40,275 nt of DNA from an uncultured Candidatus Saccharibacteria bacterium (GCA_946414345.1 CAMKOB010000010.1:1-40275), one strand, 5' to 3'; shown: positions 8,615 through 16,860, numbered from the stretch's first letter. Numbers and translations are program-made. Notes: a model not told the origin generated them from the letters alone.

Positions 8615-9412
8615 CTATTTTTCGTGGATGACAAGGTGTTCGTACGGAAGACGTAATTTATGAGAGGCTAGGGTTCTCACAATTGTCTGAAGCGCCTCAC
8701 GATTAACTGCTAGTTTATTGGCTGGATCACAAGTAATAGCAATTTGATAATTCAGAGTTGATTCCGCAATAGAATTAAGACCTTGATATTCACAGGTTTT
8801 AACGGCTTCTTGACCTTTAATCTCTTTTGTGATTTCGGCCATGAGGAAATCGGCAGCGTTTGGTTTAATTTCGAATGGTAATGGAACAGTAATATAGAGG
8901 TATTCGGAAACAATTTCTGCTTGATCGATATTGCGGTTGGCAATGGATACAATATTCATAGTATTCATATCTTGAATCTTGGTAGTACGCAGTCCGATAG
9001 ATAGCACCTCCCCGACATTGTCGCCATATTTAACATAATCGCCAATGTCATAGTAACCATCTGATATAATTTCAAAACCGCGGATAATATCTTTTAAGGC
9101 ATCCTGGAGAGCAAAACCGATAACGATTGAGGCGATACCAACACCGGCGAGCATAGAGCTAACGTTGATGCCGAAAATCTGAAGTATAGTAAGAAATGTA
9201 ACAACACCCAAGACAGCACCCGTGACGTTTCGAAACATCCGGAGATAAGTTTTGTTCTTTTTGCTGCTTAAAATTTTAGAGTTCTTTTTTTCTTTTGCTT
9301 TAAAAAATTTGGAGATAATGACGTAGATCGTACAGCTTAAAATAATAATAAGTATCGCCCATATAATACGCTCGAAGAGCCCACTCTTTACGATATCCTC
9401 GAAAATATTCAT
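8615..9412 (-). CDS. mscS: MscS-family mechanosensitive channel
   Basis: Small-conductance mechanosensitive channel of the cell membrane that releases solutes on osmotic downshock. The product is 265 residues from the ATG at 9412. That start is preferred over an upstream in-frame ATG at 9490 because TATAAT lies exactly 6 nt before it. There are membrane segments at about 13-35 and 55-80. The third, MscS-type pore helix follows as the small-residue-rich SSMLAGVGIASIVIGFALQD, then KDIIRGFEII and the beta domain (DIGDYVKYG) and C-terminal alpha/beta domain. The length matches E. coli MscS (286 aa). It lies 23 nt after the thioredoxin-like gene. Confidence 0.92.
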   Translation of the reverse strand: MNIFEDIVKSGLFERIIWAILIIILSCTIYVIISKFFKAKEKKNSKILSSKKNKTYLRMFRNVTGAVLGVVTFLTILQIFGINVSSMLAGVGIASIVIGFALQDALKDIIRGFEIISDGYYDIGDYVKYGDNVGEVLSIGLRTTKIQDMNTMNIVSIANRNIDQAEIVSEYLYITVPLPFEIKPNAADFLMAEITKEIKGQEAVKTCEYQGLNSIAESTLNYQIAITCDPANKLAVNREALQTIVRTLASHKLRLPYEHLVIHEK

Positions 9413-9418
9413 GTTTAT

Positions 9419-9427
9419 ATTATAACA
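9419..9427 (-). promoter_or_regulatory. Extended -10 promoter of mscS
   Basis: TGTTATAAT, in ATATGTTATAAT, exactly 6 nt before the ATG at 9412. No ribosome site lies between, so a leaderless start is predicted. It sits between the thioredoxin-like gene's stop and mscS. Confidence 0.75.
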
Positions 9428-9435
9428 TATTGTCT

Positions 9436-9690
9436 TTACGACGCGTAGTATGAGACATCGTTTATAAGTGGAAGAGTGCGCCCACGCCAACTAGCAGCAA
9501 CAGAGCCCCTATTATCTATAGCAATAATAGTAGGGTATTCAACTATGTCATAGGTTTCGCAAAAATTCGAATCCCGGTCTGGATTCATTACTTCCAGTTC
9601 TTTGCCGGTTTGGCGATGAAAGTTTTCAAGCCATTCTTCAACGGACCTAGTGTAGTCTTGATTATCCCGATAAATACAAATTACTCGCAT
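9436..9690 (-). CDS. Small thioredoxin-fold protein without a CxxC motif
   Basis: 84 residues. It begins with a beta strand (MRVICIY) followed by DNQDYTRSVEEWLENF, a helix where thioredoxins place it. It then has the EYPTIIAID strand with the cis-proline pattern and a terminal helix. The active-site CxxC of redoxins is absent at the end of the first strand (YRDNQD), and the single cysteine is in NFCETYDIV. A thioredoxin or glutaredoxin fold is likely; disulfide exchange is doubtful. It starts one base after the nrdR stop, with GAAGAAA as ribosome site, so it belongs to the ftsZ-nrdR unit. The function is unknown. Confidence 0.75.
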   Translation of the reverse strand: MRVICIYRDNQDYTRSVEEWLENFHRQTGKELEVMNPDRDSNFCETYDIVEYPTIIAIDNRGSVAASWRGRTLPLINDVSYYAS

Positions 9691-9691
9691 A

Positions 9692-10141
9692 TTATTTCTT
9701 CTTTTTTTGTTCCTTTAGAATATTTTCAAAATCTTCTAGAGTTTTAAATTCACGAAAGACACTAGCAAACCTAACGTAGGCCACTTCGTTAACTTCAGCT
9801 AGAACATCGAGAACTGCTTCGCCAATTTGTTTTGAAGTGATTTGATCGGTATTATAACTATACAAAATCTCAGTAGCACGCCCCACTACATCTTCAATTT
9901 CGAGCTCAGAGTTGAAAAATTTACCAACGCTACGCTTAACTGCGAGGAGGAGTTTGTCGCGATCGTAAATCTCTTTGTTGCCACTGCGCTTAACGACTGT
10001 AAGCGGTGGCATTTCAATGCGCTCGTAGGTAGTAAAGCGACGGCCATCGGCGGCTTCACGACGACGACGAATCATTTTGCCATCCAAAGTCTCACGACTC
10101 TCTAGAACTTTACTGTCGCCGATACGGAAGTTGTGGTCCAT
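9692..10141 (-). CDS. nrdR: NrdR-like repressor lacking all zinc-ribbon cysteines
   Basis: NrdR represses ribonucleotide reductase genes by binding NrdR boxes through an N-terminal zinc ribbon, with an ATP cone as dNTP/ATP sensor. Here the ATP cone is intact (VVKRSGNKEIYDRDKLLLAV) and so are the hallmark RRRRE and GRRFTTYE segments. All four zinc cysteines are missing, however. The usual CPFC is replaced by HNFR at residues 3-6, and the usual CxxC after RRRRE is replaced by AADG. The protein has no cysteine at all. I chose the second of two ATGs (10141) because GGAG is 7 nt upstream of it; the first, at 10147, is only 1 nt from GGAG. It lies 15 nt after ftsZ and is cotranscribed with it. Confidence 0.88.
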   Translation of the reverse strand: MDHNFRIGDSKVLESRETLDGKMIRRRREAADGRRFTTYERIEMPPLTVVKRSGNKEIYDRDKLLLAVKRSVGKFFNSELEIEDVVGRATEILYSYNTDQITSKQIGEAVLDVLAEVNEVAYVRFASVFREFKTLEDFENILKEQKKKK

Positions 10142-10156
10142 GGCCATGCTCCTTGA

Positions 10157-11323
10157 TTAAAATTTTTTCTTTTTACCACGTAGGCGCTCGCGAAGTGAGG
10201 GCGGAACATCCATTTCGTCATCGTCATTTGCGGTGATTGGCTCTGGAGCTGGTTCATTCTTGATAGAATCCCACATATTGGTTTTGTTTTCGACAGCAAA
10301 ATCTTTAGCTTCTGGAGCTGGTTTGGTAGTCGGAGCTGGCTCCTCTACAGCTGGTGCTGGATCATTATTATTGAAATAATCAGAATCAAAGCCGGTGGCT
10401 ACAACGGTGACAACAATTTCATCTTCTAGCTCTGGGCGGATAGAAGCACCAAAGATAATGTTGGCGTCCGGCGAAACCGCACCAGTGATAACCTCGGCAG
10501 CTTCTTGGACTTCACTCATAGACATATCTTGACCACCAGCTACAGAGAACAATACTCCACGTGCACCGTCAATCTTTACTTCTATAAGTGGCGACTCAAC
10601 AGCTTGTTGTGCAGCTAGAACCGCACGGTTTTCACCAGAGGCACGGCCAATGCCCATCAGAGCGGAGCCAGCGTTTTTCATAATAGCTTTGACATCCGCA
10701 AAGTCTAGATTGATTAATGAATGTTCGGTGATGAGTTCGGAGATACCCTGTACGCCCTGGCGCAAAACATCGTCGGCAATCTTGAAGGTCTCTACAAGTG
10801 GGGTACGCGGGTCGATAGTCTGAAGCAGTCTATCGTTTGGAATTGTAATAAGTGCGTCAACTTGATGTGCTAGCTTATCGATTGCAAGATCTGCATTGGC
10901 ACGACGACGGGCGCCCTCGAATGTAAATGGTTTAGTTGCTACACCTACGGTAAGAATATCTTTCTTACGTGACTCCTCGGCAACAATTGGGCCGGCACCG
11001 GAACCAGTACCACCACCGGCTCCCAATGTAATAAACACCATGTCGGCACCATCTAGTGCTTTATCGATTTCTTCCCTACCCTCTTCCGCGGCTTCACGAC
11101 CTTTTTCTGGATCGCCACCAGCACCTAAGCCTTTGCCGATGTGAACTTTGACGTCTGCGGTAGAATGATGTAAGGCTTGCGCATCGGTGTTGATTGCTAC
11201 GAATTCCACTCCAGTAAGGCCCACTTCCTTCATTCGTTCAACTGCTGAACCGCCGGCACCGCCGACACCTACAACCTTGATGCTTGCTTTGCTTTCCACC
11301 TCTGTCGGTTTGATTTCTGGCAT
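10157..11323 (-). CDS. ftsZ: Cell division GTPase FtsZ
   Basis: Tubulin-like GTPase that forms the division ring at midcell. The product is 388 residues, a usual length. The glycine-rich start (GVGGAGGSAVERM), NTDAQAL and the tubulin signature GGGTGSG at 103-109 are all present, followed by the GTPase-activating T7 region (DFADVKAIM). A poorly conserved linker rich in Pro and Ala leads to the C-terminal peptide MDVPPSLRERLRGKKKKF, which should bind FtsA and other partners and is unusually lysine-rich at the end. It has a conventional promoter and a GAGGAAAT ribosome site, and is the first gene of ftsZ-nrdR-thioredoxin-like. ftsA lies 60 nt upstream with its own promoter. Confidence 0.98.
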   Translation of the reverse strand: MPEIKPTEVESKASIKVVGVGGAGGSAVERMKEVGLTGVEFVAINTDAQALHHSTADVKVHIGKGLGAGGDPEKGREAAEEGREEIDKALDGADMVFITLGAGGGTGSGAGPIVAEESRKKDILTVGVATKPFTFEGARRRANADLAIDKLAHQVDALITIPNDRLLQTIDPRTPLVETFKIADDVLRQGVQGISELITEHSLINLDFADVKAIMKNAGSALMGIGRASGENRAVLAAQQAVESPLIEVKIDGARGVLFSVAGGQDMSMSEVQEAAEVITGAVSPDANIIFGASIRPELEDEIVVTVVATGFDSDYFNNNDPAPAVEEPAPTTKPAPEAKDFAVENKTNMWDSIKNEPAPEPITANDDDEMDVPPSLRERLRGKKKKF

Positions 11324-11349
11324 ATAATTTCCTCGCTTTTTATAGCTTC

Positions 11350-11378
11350 ATTATACACCTTATTTGAACATTATTCAA
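11350..11378 (-). promoter_or_regulatory. Promoter of ftsZ
   Basis: TTGAAT, 17 nt, TATAAT, then a leader of about 20 nt with GCGAGGAAA before the ATG at 11323. Unlike many neighbours, ftsZ keeps a Shine-Dalgarno leader. Confidence 0.8.
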
Positions 11379-11382
11379 TACC

Positions 11383-12615
11383 TTAGAACTTGGAGAAAAT
11401 TTTCTTCAAAAAGCCTGGCGATTTAATTTTGGGTAGTTTAGCAGACTTCTTGCTTGGCGCGAATTTTACAGAAGATTGTTCGGCGGCAAGGAGAGCGAGG
11501 CCAACCGCAGTGGCAAACTCAGGTTTTTCAATAGATTCAGATACACCGCCTAGGCCTTGTGGGATACCAATCTTAACTGAAGCTTCGAGGCATTTTTTGG
11601 CAAATAGTTCAACGTCACGCATCTTAGCGCCACCACCGGTTAGAACAATCCCTTCTGGTAGGCGTTGATCATAGTGGGCATTCTTGAGCTTCTTACGGAT
11701 TTCAGAGAAAATTTCCTCAAGGCGGGCCTTGACTACCGCTTCAACCTCTTTGCGTTCAAAGGCACGTTCGGTTTTGCCTTCTTTGCCAATTCTGATGACT
11801 GGTGATTTATCCATATCAAAATCTCCAGTGACGAAGCGGACCTTGATTTCTTCGGCCATTTCGGGATCAATTGCTAGTACGATAGCAAGATCATTAGTAA
11901 TATTGTTGGAGCCGGCCGGGACTACACCTACATATTGCAAATCGCCTTCTTCATAAACGGCAACTGACGTAGTGGCCGCACCCATGTCGATGACAGCAAC
12001 GCCGTTTTCCCTTTGACGGTCCGTAAGGACAGCACGGGCAGCCGCAACGACGCCCGGAACAAGGCGCTCAGCCTTAACATCGGCAGCAAGAGTGGCCTTC
12101 TTTAGATTATCGCAATTCGGGGTAAGCGCAGAAACAACATTAGCACGAATTTCGAGGCGAGCGCCAGACATACCAAGAGGGTCTTTAATACCACCTTGGC
12201 CATCAAGAGCATATTCAAGTGGAACAACATCCAAAACATCACGGTTGGCCGGGATACGACCAGTGACGGCAACATCCTCGACGCGGTCGAGATCTTGGTC
12301 GTTAATTTCGTGTTCGACCGTACCGACAGCAATCATTCCTTCAGTCCTAGTGGATATTACCTGTGAACCGCCAATTGAAACAAAGGCAGAGCGTACTTCA
12401 TAACCCCCCATGCGCTCAGCTTCACCTAACATTTTATCAATTGATTCGGCTGGACCAGTAAGATTAGCAGGTACACCTTTGCGCATACCGGCAGTTTTAC
12501 CTTCATTATAGCCAACTATAGCGATGGCGCCATCTTTGTTAACTGTAGCAATAATAGCACGGACATTTTCCGTACCAACATCAAGGCCTGTTACGAAACG
12601 CTTATCGTTATCCAT
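11383..12615 (-). CDS. ftsA: Cell division protein FtsA
   Basis: Actin-like ATPase that tethers FtsZ to the membrane. The 410 residues include the phosphate-1 motif TGLDVGTENVRAII near the start, a VIDMGAATTSVAVY phosphate-2 motif and the adenosine motif GIVLTGGGAKM. The C-terminus ends in the amphipathic membrane-targeting helix SPGFLKKIFSKF. An SHS2 (1C) domain follows the first actin-like block. TATAAT lies exactly 6 nt before the ATG, predicting a leaderless message. Position upstream of ftsZ is the classic ftsA-ftsZ order. Confidence 0.97.
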   Translation of the reverse strand: MDNDKRFVTGLDVGTENVRAIIATVNKDGAIAIVGYNEGKTAGMRKGVPANLTGPAESIDKMLGEAERMGGYEVRSAFVSIGGSQVISTRTEGMIAVGTVEHEINDQDLDRVEDVAVTGRIPANRDVLDVVPLEYALDGQGGIKDPLGMSGARLEIRANVVSALTPNCDNLKKATLAADVKAERLVPGVVAAARAVLTDRQRENGVAVIDMGAATTSVAVYEEGDLQYVGVVPAGSNNITNDLAIVLAIDPEMAEEIKVRFVTGDFDMDKSPVIRIGKEGKTERAFERKEVEAVVKARLEEIFSEIRKKLKNAHYDQRLPEGIVLTGGGAKMRDVELFAKKCLEASVKIGIPQGLGGVSESIEKPEFATAVGLALLAAEQSSVKFAPSKKSAKLPKIKSPGFLKKIFSKF

Positions 12616-12621
12616 GCCTTT

Positions 12622-12630
12622 ATTATATCA
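12622..12630 (-). promoter_or_regulatory. Extended -10 promoter of ftsA
   Basis: TGATATAAT in ATATGATATAAT, exactly 6 nt before the ATG at 12615. It sits in the short gap after map. An AAAGG sits between the -10 and the ATG, too close to act as a normal ribosome site. Confidence 0.75.
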
Positions 12631-12657
12631 TATTAATCGGAGTTTAAATAGTTTTTT

Positions 12658-13434
12658 CTAATTCGCTAAAGTAAGTACTTCATAGCCATCTTTAGTGACA
12701 AGAACGGTGTGCTCACAATGACAAGCAGTGGAACCGTCTTTTATTTTGACGGTCCAGTTATCTGATTGATCACAATAATTATCTGGTTTGCCAAGACAGC
12801 ACATTGGCTCAATACAAATAGTGTCTCCTTCGACCAATTTGTAACCATGGCCTTTTTTACCATAGTTCGGAACTTCCGGTTCTTCGTGCATGGATTCCCC
12901 AATACCGTGGCCAACATAATTCTTAATAACTCCGAGGTGGTCCTTTTCGAGAACTTTTTCAACCGCAGCACCTATAGTGCCGATAGCGACACCTGGTTTG
13001 ACTTGCGCTATTCCCTCCCACATAGAGGACTCGGTGACGCTGATCATTTTCTTAACAGCCGGGGAGGTTTTATCACCAACTAGCATCGTAAAAGCCGAGT
13101 CGGTAAAATAGCCTTTGTAATAGATATCCAAATCAAAAGAAACTTTGTCACCCTCTTCTAGCGGTTCGTTTTTTGGCGCTCCATGGACCAACTCGTCGTT
13201 AACCGAAATACAGATGGCACCTGGAAATTTGTCTTCTAGCATATCGTAAGCGACTTTAGCGCCGCGTTTGACTATTTCTTTGCGGACCCATGCGTCGATT
13301 TCTTTACCGGTCATACCGGGCTGGACATACTCCTTGAGATCTTTTAAAAGATTGCCAAGTATTTTACCGCCTTCACGCATGGCGGCGATTTTCTCCTCCA
13401 CTTTGGAACGGGGGCTATTATTGATATTAATCAT
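12658..13434 (-). CDS. map: Methionine aminopeptidase, type I
   Basis: Removes the initiator Met from nascent proteins using a two-metal centre. The product is 258 residues from the ATG at 13434 (MININNSPRSK), which starts 1 nt after the adk stop with GGAG overlapping the adk stop region. A longer frame to 13458 would overlap adk and lacks a ribosome site. Metal ligands are all seen: Asp in SFDLDIYYKG, Asp in FTDSAF, His in VGHGIGESMHEEP, Glu in IEPM and Glu in CEHTVLV. The substrate-pocket YVGHGIG is conserved. adk-map adjacency is the common remnant of the spc ribosomal operon. Confidence 0.97.
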   Translation of the reverse strand: MININNSPRSKVEEKIAAMREGGKILGNLLKDLKEYVQPGMTGKEIDAWVRKEIVKRGAKVAYDMLEDKFPGAICISVNDELVHGAPKNEPLEEGDKVSFDLDIYYKGYFTDSAFTMLVGDKTSPAVKKMISVTESSMWEGIAQVKPGVAIGTIGAAVEKVLEKDHLGVIKNYVGHGIGESMHEEPEVPNYGKKGHGYKLVEGDTICIEPMCCLGKPDNYCDQSDNWTVKIKDGSTACHCEHTVLVTKDGYEVLTLAN

Positions 13435-13435
13435 C

Positions 13436-14029
13436 TTATTCTCCGTATGATTTTTCAATTTCTTCGCCGTTTACGTCATCATTTTGTTCAGTGGCATCGG
13501 GATTTAATTCTTTAAATACGTCTACGAGACGGTCGGTGACTTCACCTTCTGTGCCCACACCATCAACGCGAACGATTGGTATTTTTTTGGCTTCCAACAG
13601 CGGTAGCATTGAATAAATATTTTGTTCAAACAATTCCCAACGTTGGTCGATACTGGATTTTTCTTTGTCGTCGTCACGTCCGCGTAGCTCGAGACGCTTG
13701 TAAAGTTCTTCCTTGGGAACCTCTAGGATAATTGCACCTTGTATTTTGCCTGGCATCTCTTTAAGAAGCCACTCGGTTTGAGCTGCATTGCGCGGGAAGC
13801 CGTCCAAAATCATATCGTATCCTTCGGCTTCGTTTATTTCAATCTTTTCCTGCATTAGTTTAATCACGTCTTCGTCTGGAATCATTTTGCCGTAATTAAT
13901 AATACCGTCATATTTGCCAGTGTCGCGAATTGCTTGGCCCACCGACATAGTGCGCCATCCAAAGATCTCTGAGAGAGCCTTGCTCTGGGTTCCCTTACCG
14001 GAACCTGCTAATCCAAATATAATGATCAT
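13436..14029 (-). CDS. adk: Adenylate kinase (short-lid form)
   Basis: Interconverts ATP + AMP and 2 ADP. The product is 197 residues. The P-loop GLAGSGKGTQ is at 6-15, the AMP-binding region includes TMSVGQAIRDT, and DGFPRNAAQTEWL is present. The lid is short (RGRDDDKEKSSIDQRW), without the zinc-binding Cys4 lid. A C-terminal acidic extension (EQNDDVNGEEIEK) is not typical. It is led by GGAG 5 nt before the ATG and a TGATATAAT promoter, and is followed by map. Close relatives are other nucleoside monophosphate kinases, but DGFPR and the context favour Adk. Confidence 0.93.
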   Translation of the reverse strand: MIIIFGLAGSGKGTQSKALSEIFGWRTMSVGQAIRDTGKYDGIINYGKMIPDEDVIKLMQEKIEINEAEGYDMILDGFPRNAAQTEWLLKEMPGKIQGAIILEVPKEELYKRLELRGRDDDKEKSSIDQRWELFEQNIYSMLPLLEAKKIPIVRVDGVGTEGEVTDRLVDVFKELNPDATEQNDDVNGEEIEKSYGE

Positions 14030-14045
14030 TTTTCTCCTTTACTAA

Positions 14046-14054
14046 ATTATATCA
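14046..14054 (-). promoter_or_regulatory. Extended -10 promoter of adk-map
   Basis: TGATATAAT in ATATGATATAAT, 16 nt before the adk ATG. This leaves room for a short leader with AAAGGAG, so unlike ileS or ftsA this message is led. Confidence 0.75.
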
Positions 14055-14065
14055 TATTTAACCTT

Positions 14066-14093
14066 TAAAAATCCCCCTTGCGGGGGGATTTTT
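14066..14093 (-). terminator. Terminator of rpsU
   Basis: AAAAATCCCCC / GGGGGATTTTT around a short loop, directly after the rpsU stop and upstream of the adk promoter. G/C-rich stem with flanking T run on the minus strand. Confidence 0.9.
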
Positions 14094-14310
14094 ATTTGAG
14101 CCCTAGTTTGATGCGTTCGGTCTTTTCTGCTTTACGCTCTTCGCGGATGATAGCTTTGATACGGCGTTCGCGCTTGGAAATAGGCTTGCTAAAACGCATT
14201 TGTGACTTCTTAAGTGGCATGATGCCACTCTGGAGAACTTTGCGATTGAAACGACGAATGATGTTTTCGTTTGCTTCGCTTTGATCTTTTCTAGTAACTT
14301 TAATTGCCAT
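14092..14310 (-). CDS. rpsU: Ribosomal protein bS21
   Basis: Small-subunit ribosomal protein near the anti-Shine-Dalgarno region. The 72 residues start MAIKVTRKDQSEANENIIRRF and are highly basic, with RRFNRKVLQSGI and the arginine/lysine-rich helix KRERRIKAIIREERK. The ATG at 14310 matches the family N-terminus; the longer frame to 14349 adds unrelated residues. TATAAT lies 10 nt upstream and no ribosome site is seen. It is a single-gene unit with its own terminator. Confidence 0.95.
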   Translation of the reverse strand: MAIKVTRKDQSEANENIIRRFNRKVLQSGIMPLKKSQMRFSKPISKRERRIKAIIREERKAEKTERIKLGLK

Positions 14311-14320
14311 ACTGGGGTTC

Positions 14321-14329
14321 ATTATACCA
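14321..14329 (-). promoter_or_regulatory. Extended -10 promoter of rpsU
   Basis: TGGTATAAT (in TGTGGTATAAT) ends 10 nt before the rpsU ATG. The expected leader is only about 4 nt, so initiation should be leaderless-like. Confidence 0.7.
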
Positions 14330-14357
14330 CAGAGAACAGAAAATAGCAAGAGCGGGC

Positions 14358-14684
14358 CTAAGCCGTAGGATCTGTAAGATTATAGCTCAAACGGACAAGG
14401 TCGCAAAGTTCATTTTCGGGGAGCTGATTGCCAGCAATAACTATTTCAATACCACCACGTCCAAAGTAGCGCGACTCCATCACTGATTCATATTTGCTCT
14501 CAAGCAACTTAGCGAGTTCCCTGTCGGTGCGAAGCTCAATAGTATGTTTGTTAATAACAAGAAAGGCTTTGTCGCTTTTATCTTTATAGTAGATGGTGCG
14601 TGATTTAGATTCGTCGGTGTCGTTTGGTTCGTTTTTTTCGGTATACTCGCCGATACCGGTTACTTTAAGAATGTCAAATACCAT
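14358..14684 (-). CDS. MmcQ/YjbR (DUF419)-like protein
   Basis: 108 residues. The second half has the pattern of the MmcQ/YjbR family, a CyaY-like fold sometimes with DNA-binding roles: AFLVINKHTIELRTD, then a conserved YESVMESRYFGRGGIEIVIAGN and the final ELCDLVRLSYNLT. The first 40 residues are charged (EKNEPNDTDESKSR). It overlaps the 3' end of orn by 25 nt and must be cotranscribed with argS-orn. The family call is by pattern; the biochemical role is unknown. Confidence 0.75.
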   Translation of the reverse strand: MVFDILKVTGIGEYTEKNEPNDTDESKSRTIYYKDKSDKAFLVINKHTIELRTDRELAKLLESKYESVMESRYFGRGGIEIVIAGNQLPENELCDLVRLSYNLTDPTA

Positions 14685-15184
14685 TTTAGTTCTCCGATGG
14701 AGCCTTCAACGTCGCTAAGGGCGCGGTGATTTTCTGGCTTAATATATTTTTTGTTTAGGGCATTTTCAAAATAAATTTTCCAGGCAGAAACATCGAGCAT
14801 ACGATAGTGCAGCTTCTTGTTAAATTCTGGCATTTCCCTTTCGATAAACTTACGGTCTTGATGAATGGAATTACCTGCAAGATATATTTCTTCGCCAAAG
14901 TGCTGATCGAGAAAGCCTAGGAGCGATTTTTCTACCTCTTTAGTTGACTGACCAGTTTTATTTTGCGCAATGAGGGCGTCGCGTGATTCGTGGTTCTTAT
15001 CCCAAAAGTCGCCGACCATACGCTCTTTCATGAGAGATTCCGGAACTTTAACTACAGTTTCAAAACGAGCAATCTCATTAAGCTCCATATCTGTAGCAAT
15101 GGCAGCAACTTCTAAGATGCGATCTTTGTTTGGGTCGAGACCGGTCATCTCTAAATCTATCCAGAGTAGTTTGGCGCGCTTCAT
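14660..15184 (-). CDS. orn: Oligoribonuclease
   Basis: DEDDh 3'-5' exonuclease that degrades 2-5 nt RNAs, including pGpG. The 174 residues are the normal length. WIDLEMTGLD supplies the first Asp and Glu (residues 10 and 12), GNSIHQDRKFIEREMPE the third motif, and HRALSDVEGSI the catalytic His and last Asp. Its ATG shares its A with the argS stop (TAATG), indicating translational coupling. Confidence 0.96.
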   Translation of the reverse strand: MKRAKLLWIDLEMTGLDPNKDRILEVAAIATDMELNEIARFETVVKVPESLMKERMVGDFWDKNHESRDALIAQNKTGQSTKEVEKSLLGFLDQHFGEEIYLAGNSIHQDRKFIEREMPEFNKKLHYRMLDVSAWKIYFENALNKKYIKPENHRALSDVEGSIGELKWYLTFLK

Positions 15185-16821
15185 TACATTTCCTCCGGGA
15201 TATCAATGCCAAGAATATTGAGGCCGTGAATCATAGTATCTAAATAAGCTTGAACTATTTTAGCACGTCTTTGTTCTTTGTTTGAACCAGCGACAGGACA
15301 ATTCTCGTAAAATCTCGAGAACTCTTGAGCAAGTTCGTAGAGATAGTTTGCGAGTTTATGTGGGGCCATTTCGACGATGGCTTCTTGCAAAATGCCTTTA
15401 TATTCTAAAACTTTCTTGATCAAATTTTTTTCATGAATTGTGGTATCTGAGATTTCGTCAGCCGTGCCTTTCGATTTTATAGATGCTAAAATCTTCTTCG
15501 CACGAACGCAGGAATAGAGTAGATATGGGCCGGAGTTGCCAGTCATTTTGACTGATTCGTTGGGATCAAAGATGATATCTCCGCCCATTTTGTATTTTAA
15601 GAATGCATATTTAATTGCGGCAAGAGAAACTTTTTCATCGGTAGAATTGTAGGCTTCTTTTAGGGCAGTCTTCACAAGATTAATGACGTCGACAGCCTTC
15701 AGGAAGTTCCCTTTTCTCGAGGACATCTTAACATTGCCCGGAAGCTTAACGAGGCCATGAGTTAAGTGCGTGGTTTTTGCAACTAAGTCCGGGGCGTATT
15801 GTTCGACTGATTTTAAAACCACCTTCATATAATCTAATTGTTCGGAACCGGTAATAACAACGGATTTATCAAAATGATAATCTTTGTCTTTTTGAAAGAT
15901 AAGACCAACATCTTTTGCCTCATAGGTAGGAACACCTTCTTTGTTGATAAACACGCGGGTGTGAAGTCCAAATCTTTCGCCTTTAAAGACTACGGCGCCA
16001 TCAGAATACTCATAGACACCTTTCTTGAGCTCCTTCTTCACGGTTTCAAGACCTAAATTTGCGACGGACGATTCTGGATAGTATTTGTCGAATTTGACAC
16101 CAATTGACGCATAAAAGTCTTTGAAATATTCGTAGGACAACTCGCGGCCTTTCCAGTAAAGATCAGATAGTGGAGTGCCGTGGATATCTTCGTTATTGAT
16201 TTGATAAATCTGCTTGTTAAGTTCTGTGATTTTTTGATGAGCTTCTTCGTCATCATCATAGGCAATGGTACCCTCAACATAGCATTTACCCATATCTTCA
16301 ATAGTGAAGGTATCTAGTTTTTTCTGAAGTAGAATATAAATAGTCTTGGCTACATGAAGGCCGACGTCACCACCAAAATTAGCACGGATTACTTTGGCGC
16401 CAGCTGATTCGTATAGGCGCGACAGGGCGTCGCCCATAATGCTGGTATAAAAATGCCCGGCGTGAAGGATTTTGAACGGATTAGGATCGCTGAATTCGGC
16501 AACAATGGTTTTACCATCGTATTCATTCATTCTTATGGAATCATCAAAGTTTTTGCATAAATCATTTATACTCTTCCATAGATAATCATCTGATAATGCA
16601 AAGTTTAAAAAACCCGGATGTGATATGTTTGCATTTAGTTTTTGATTGAGCTCTTCAGCGATTTGCATTGGTGGTTTGTGAAGTTCTTTAGCAAGTTTCA
16701 GGGGAGCATTTGATGAATAGTCGGCATCGAGATTATCTGGAGCGGAGGTGATTTCGGGATTAAAATCTAGGCCATAAAGGTCCTTGATGGCAATTTTAAG
16801 TTTTTCAGCGATTTCTTGCAT
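15184..16821 (-). CDS. argS: Arginyl-tRNA synthetase
   Basis: Class Ia synthetase for tRNA-Arg. The 545 residues include the N-terminal Add-1 (tRNA D-loop binding) domain at about 1-95. The HIGH-type motif HAGH is at 120-123 after SDPNPFKIL, and the KMSK-equivalent is KMSSRKGNF. The DALR anticodon-binding domain is at the C-terminus (HKLANYLYELAQEFSRFYENCP). TATAAT is 7 nt before the ATG with no ribosome site, so the message should be leaderless. It is the first gene of argS-orn-mmcQ-like. The tRNA-Arg(CCT) it would charge is in the same window. Confidence 0.97.
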   Translation of the reverse strand: MQEIAEKLKIAIKDLYGLDFNPEITSAPDNLDADYSSNAPLKLAKELHKPPMQIAEELNQKLNANISHPGFLNFALSDDYLWKSINDLCKNFDDSIRMNEYDGKTIVAEFSDPNPFKILHAGHFYTSIMGDALSRLYESAGAKVIRANFGGDVGLHVAKTIYILLQKKLDTFTIEDMGKCYVEGTIAYDDDEEAHQKITELNKQIYQINNEDIHGTPLSDLYWKGRELSYEYFKDFYASIGVKFDKYYPESSVANLGLETVKKELKKGVYEYSDGAVVFKGERFGLHTRVFINKEGVPTYEAKDVGLIFQKDKDYHFDKSVVITGSEQLDYMKVVLKSVEQYAPDLVAKTTHLTHGLVKLPGNVKMSSRKGNFLKAVDVINLVKTALKEAYNSTDEKVSLAAIKYAFLKYKMGGDIIFDPNESVKMTGNSGPYLLYSCVRAKKILASIKSKGTADEISDTTIHEKNLIKKVLEYKGILQEAIVEMAPHKLANYLYELAQEFSRFYENCPVAGSNKEQRRAKIVQAYLDTMIHGLNILGIDIPEEM

Positions 16822-16828
16822 ACTATAT

Positions 16829-16837
16829 ATTATACCA
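16829..16837 (-). promoter_or_regulatory. Extended -10 promoter of argS
   Basis: TGGTATAAT in ATATGGTATAAT, 7 nt before the argS ATG. It diverges from the promoter of the 344-aa orphan gene. Confidence 0.75.
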
Positions 16838-16860
16838 TATTCCCTATTGGGCGCCTAGGT

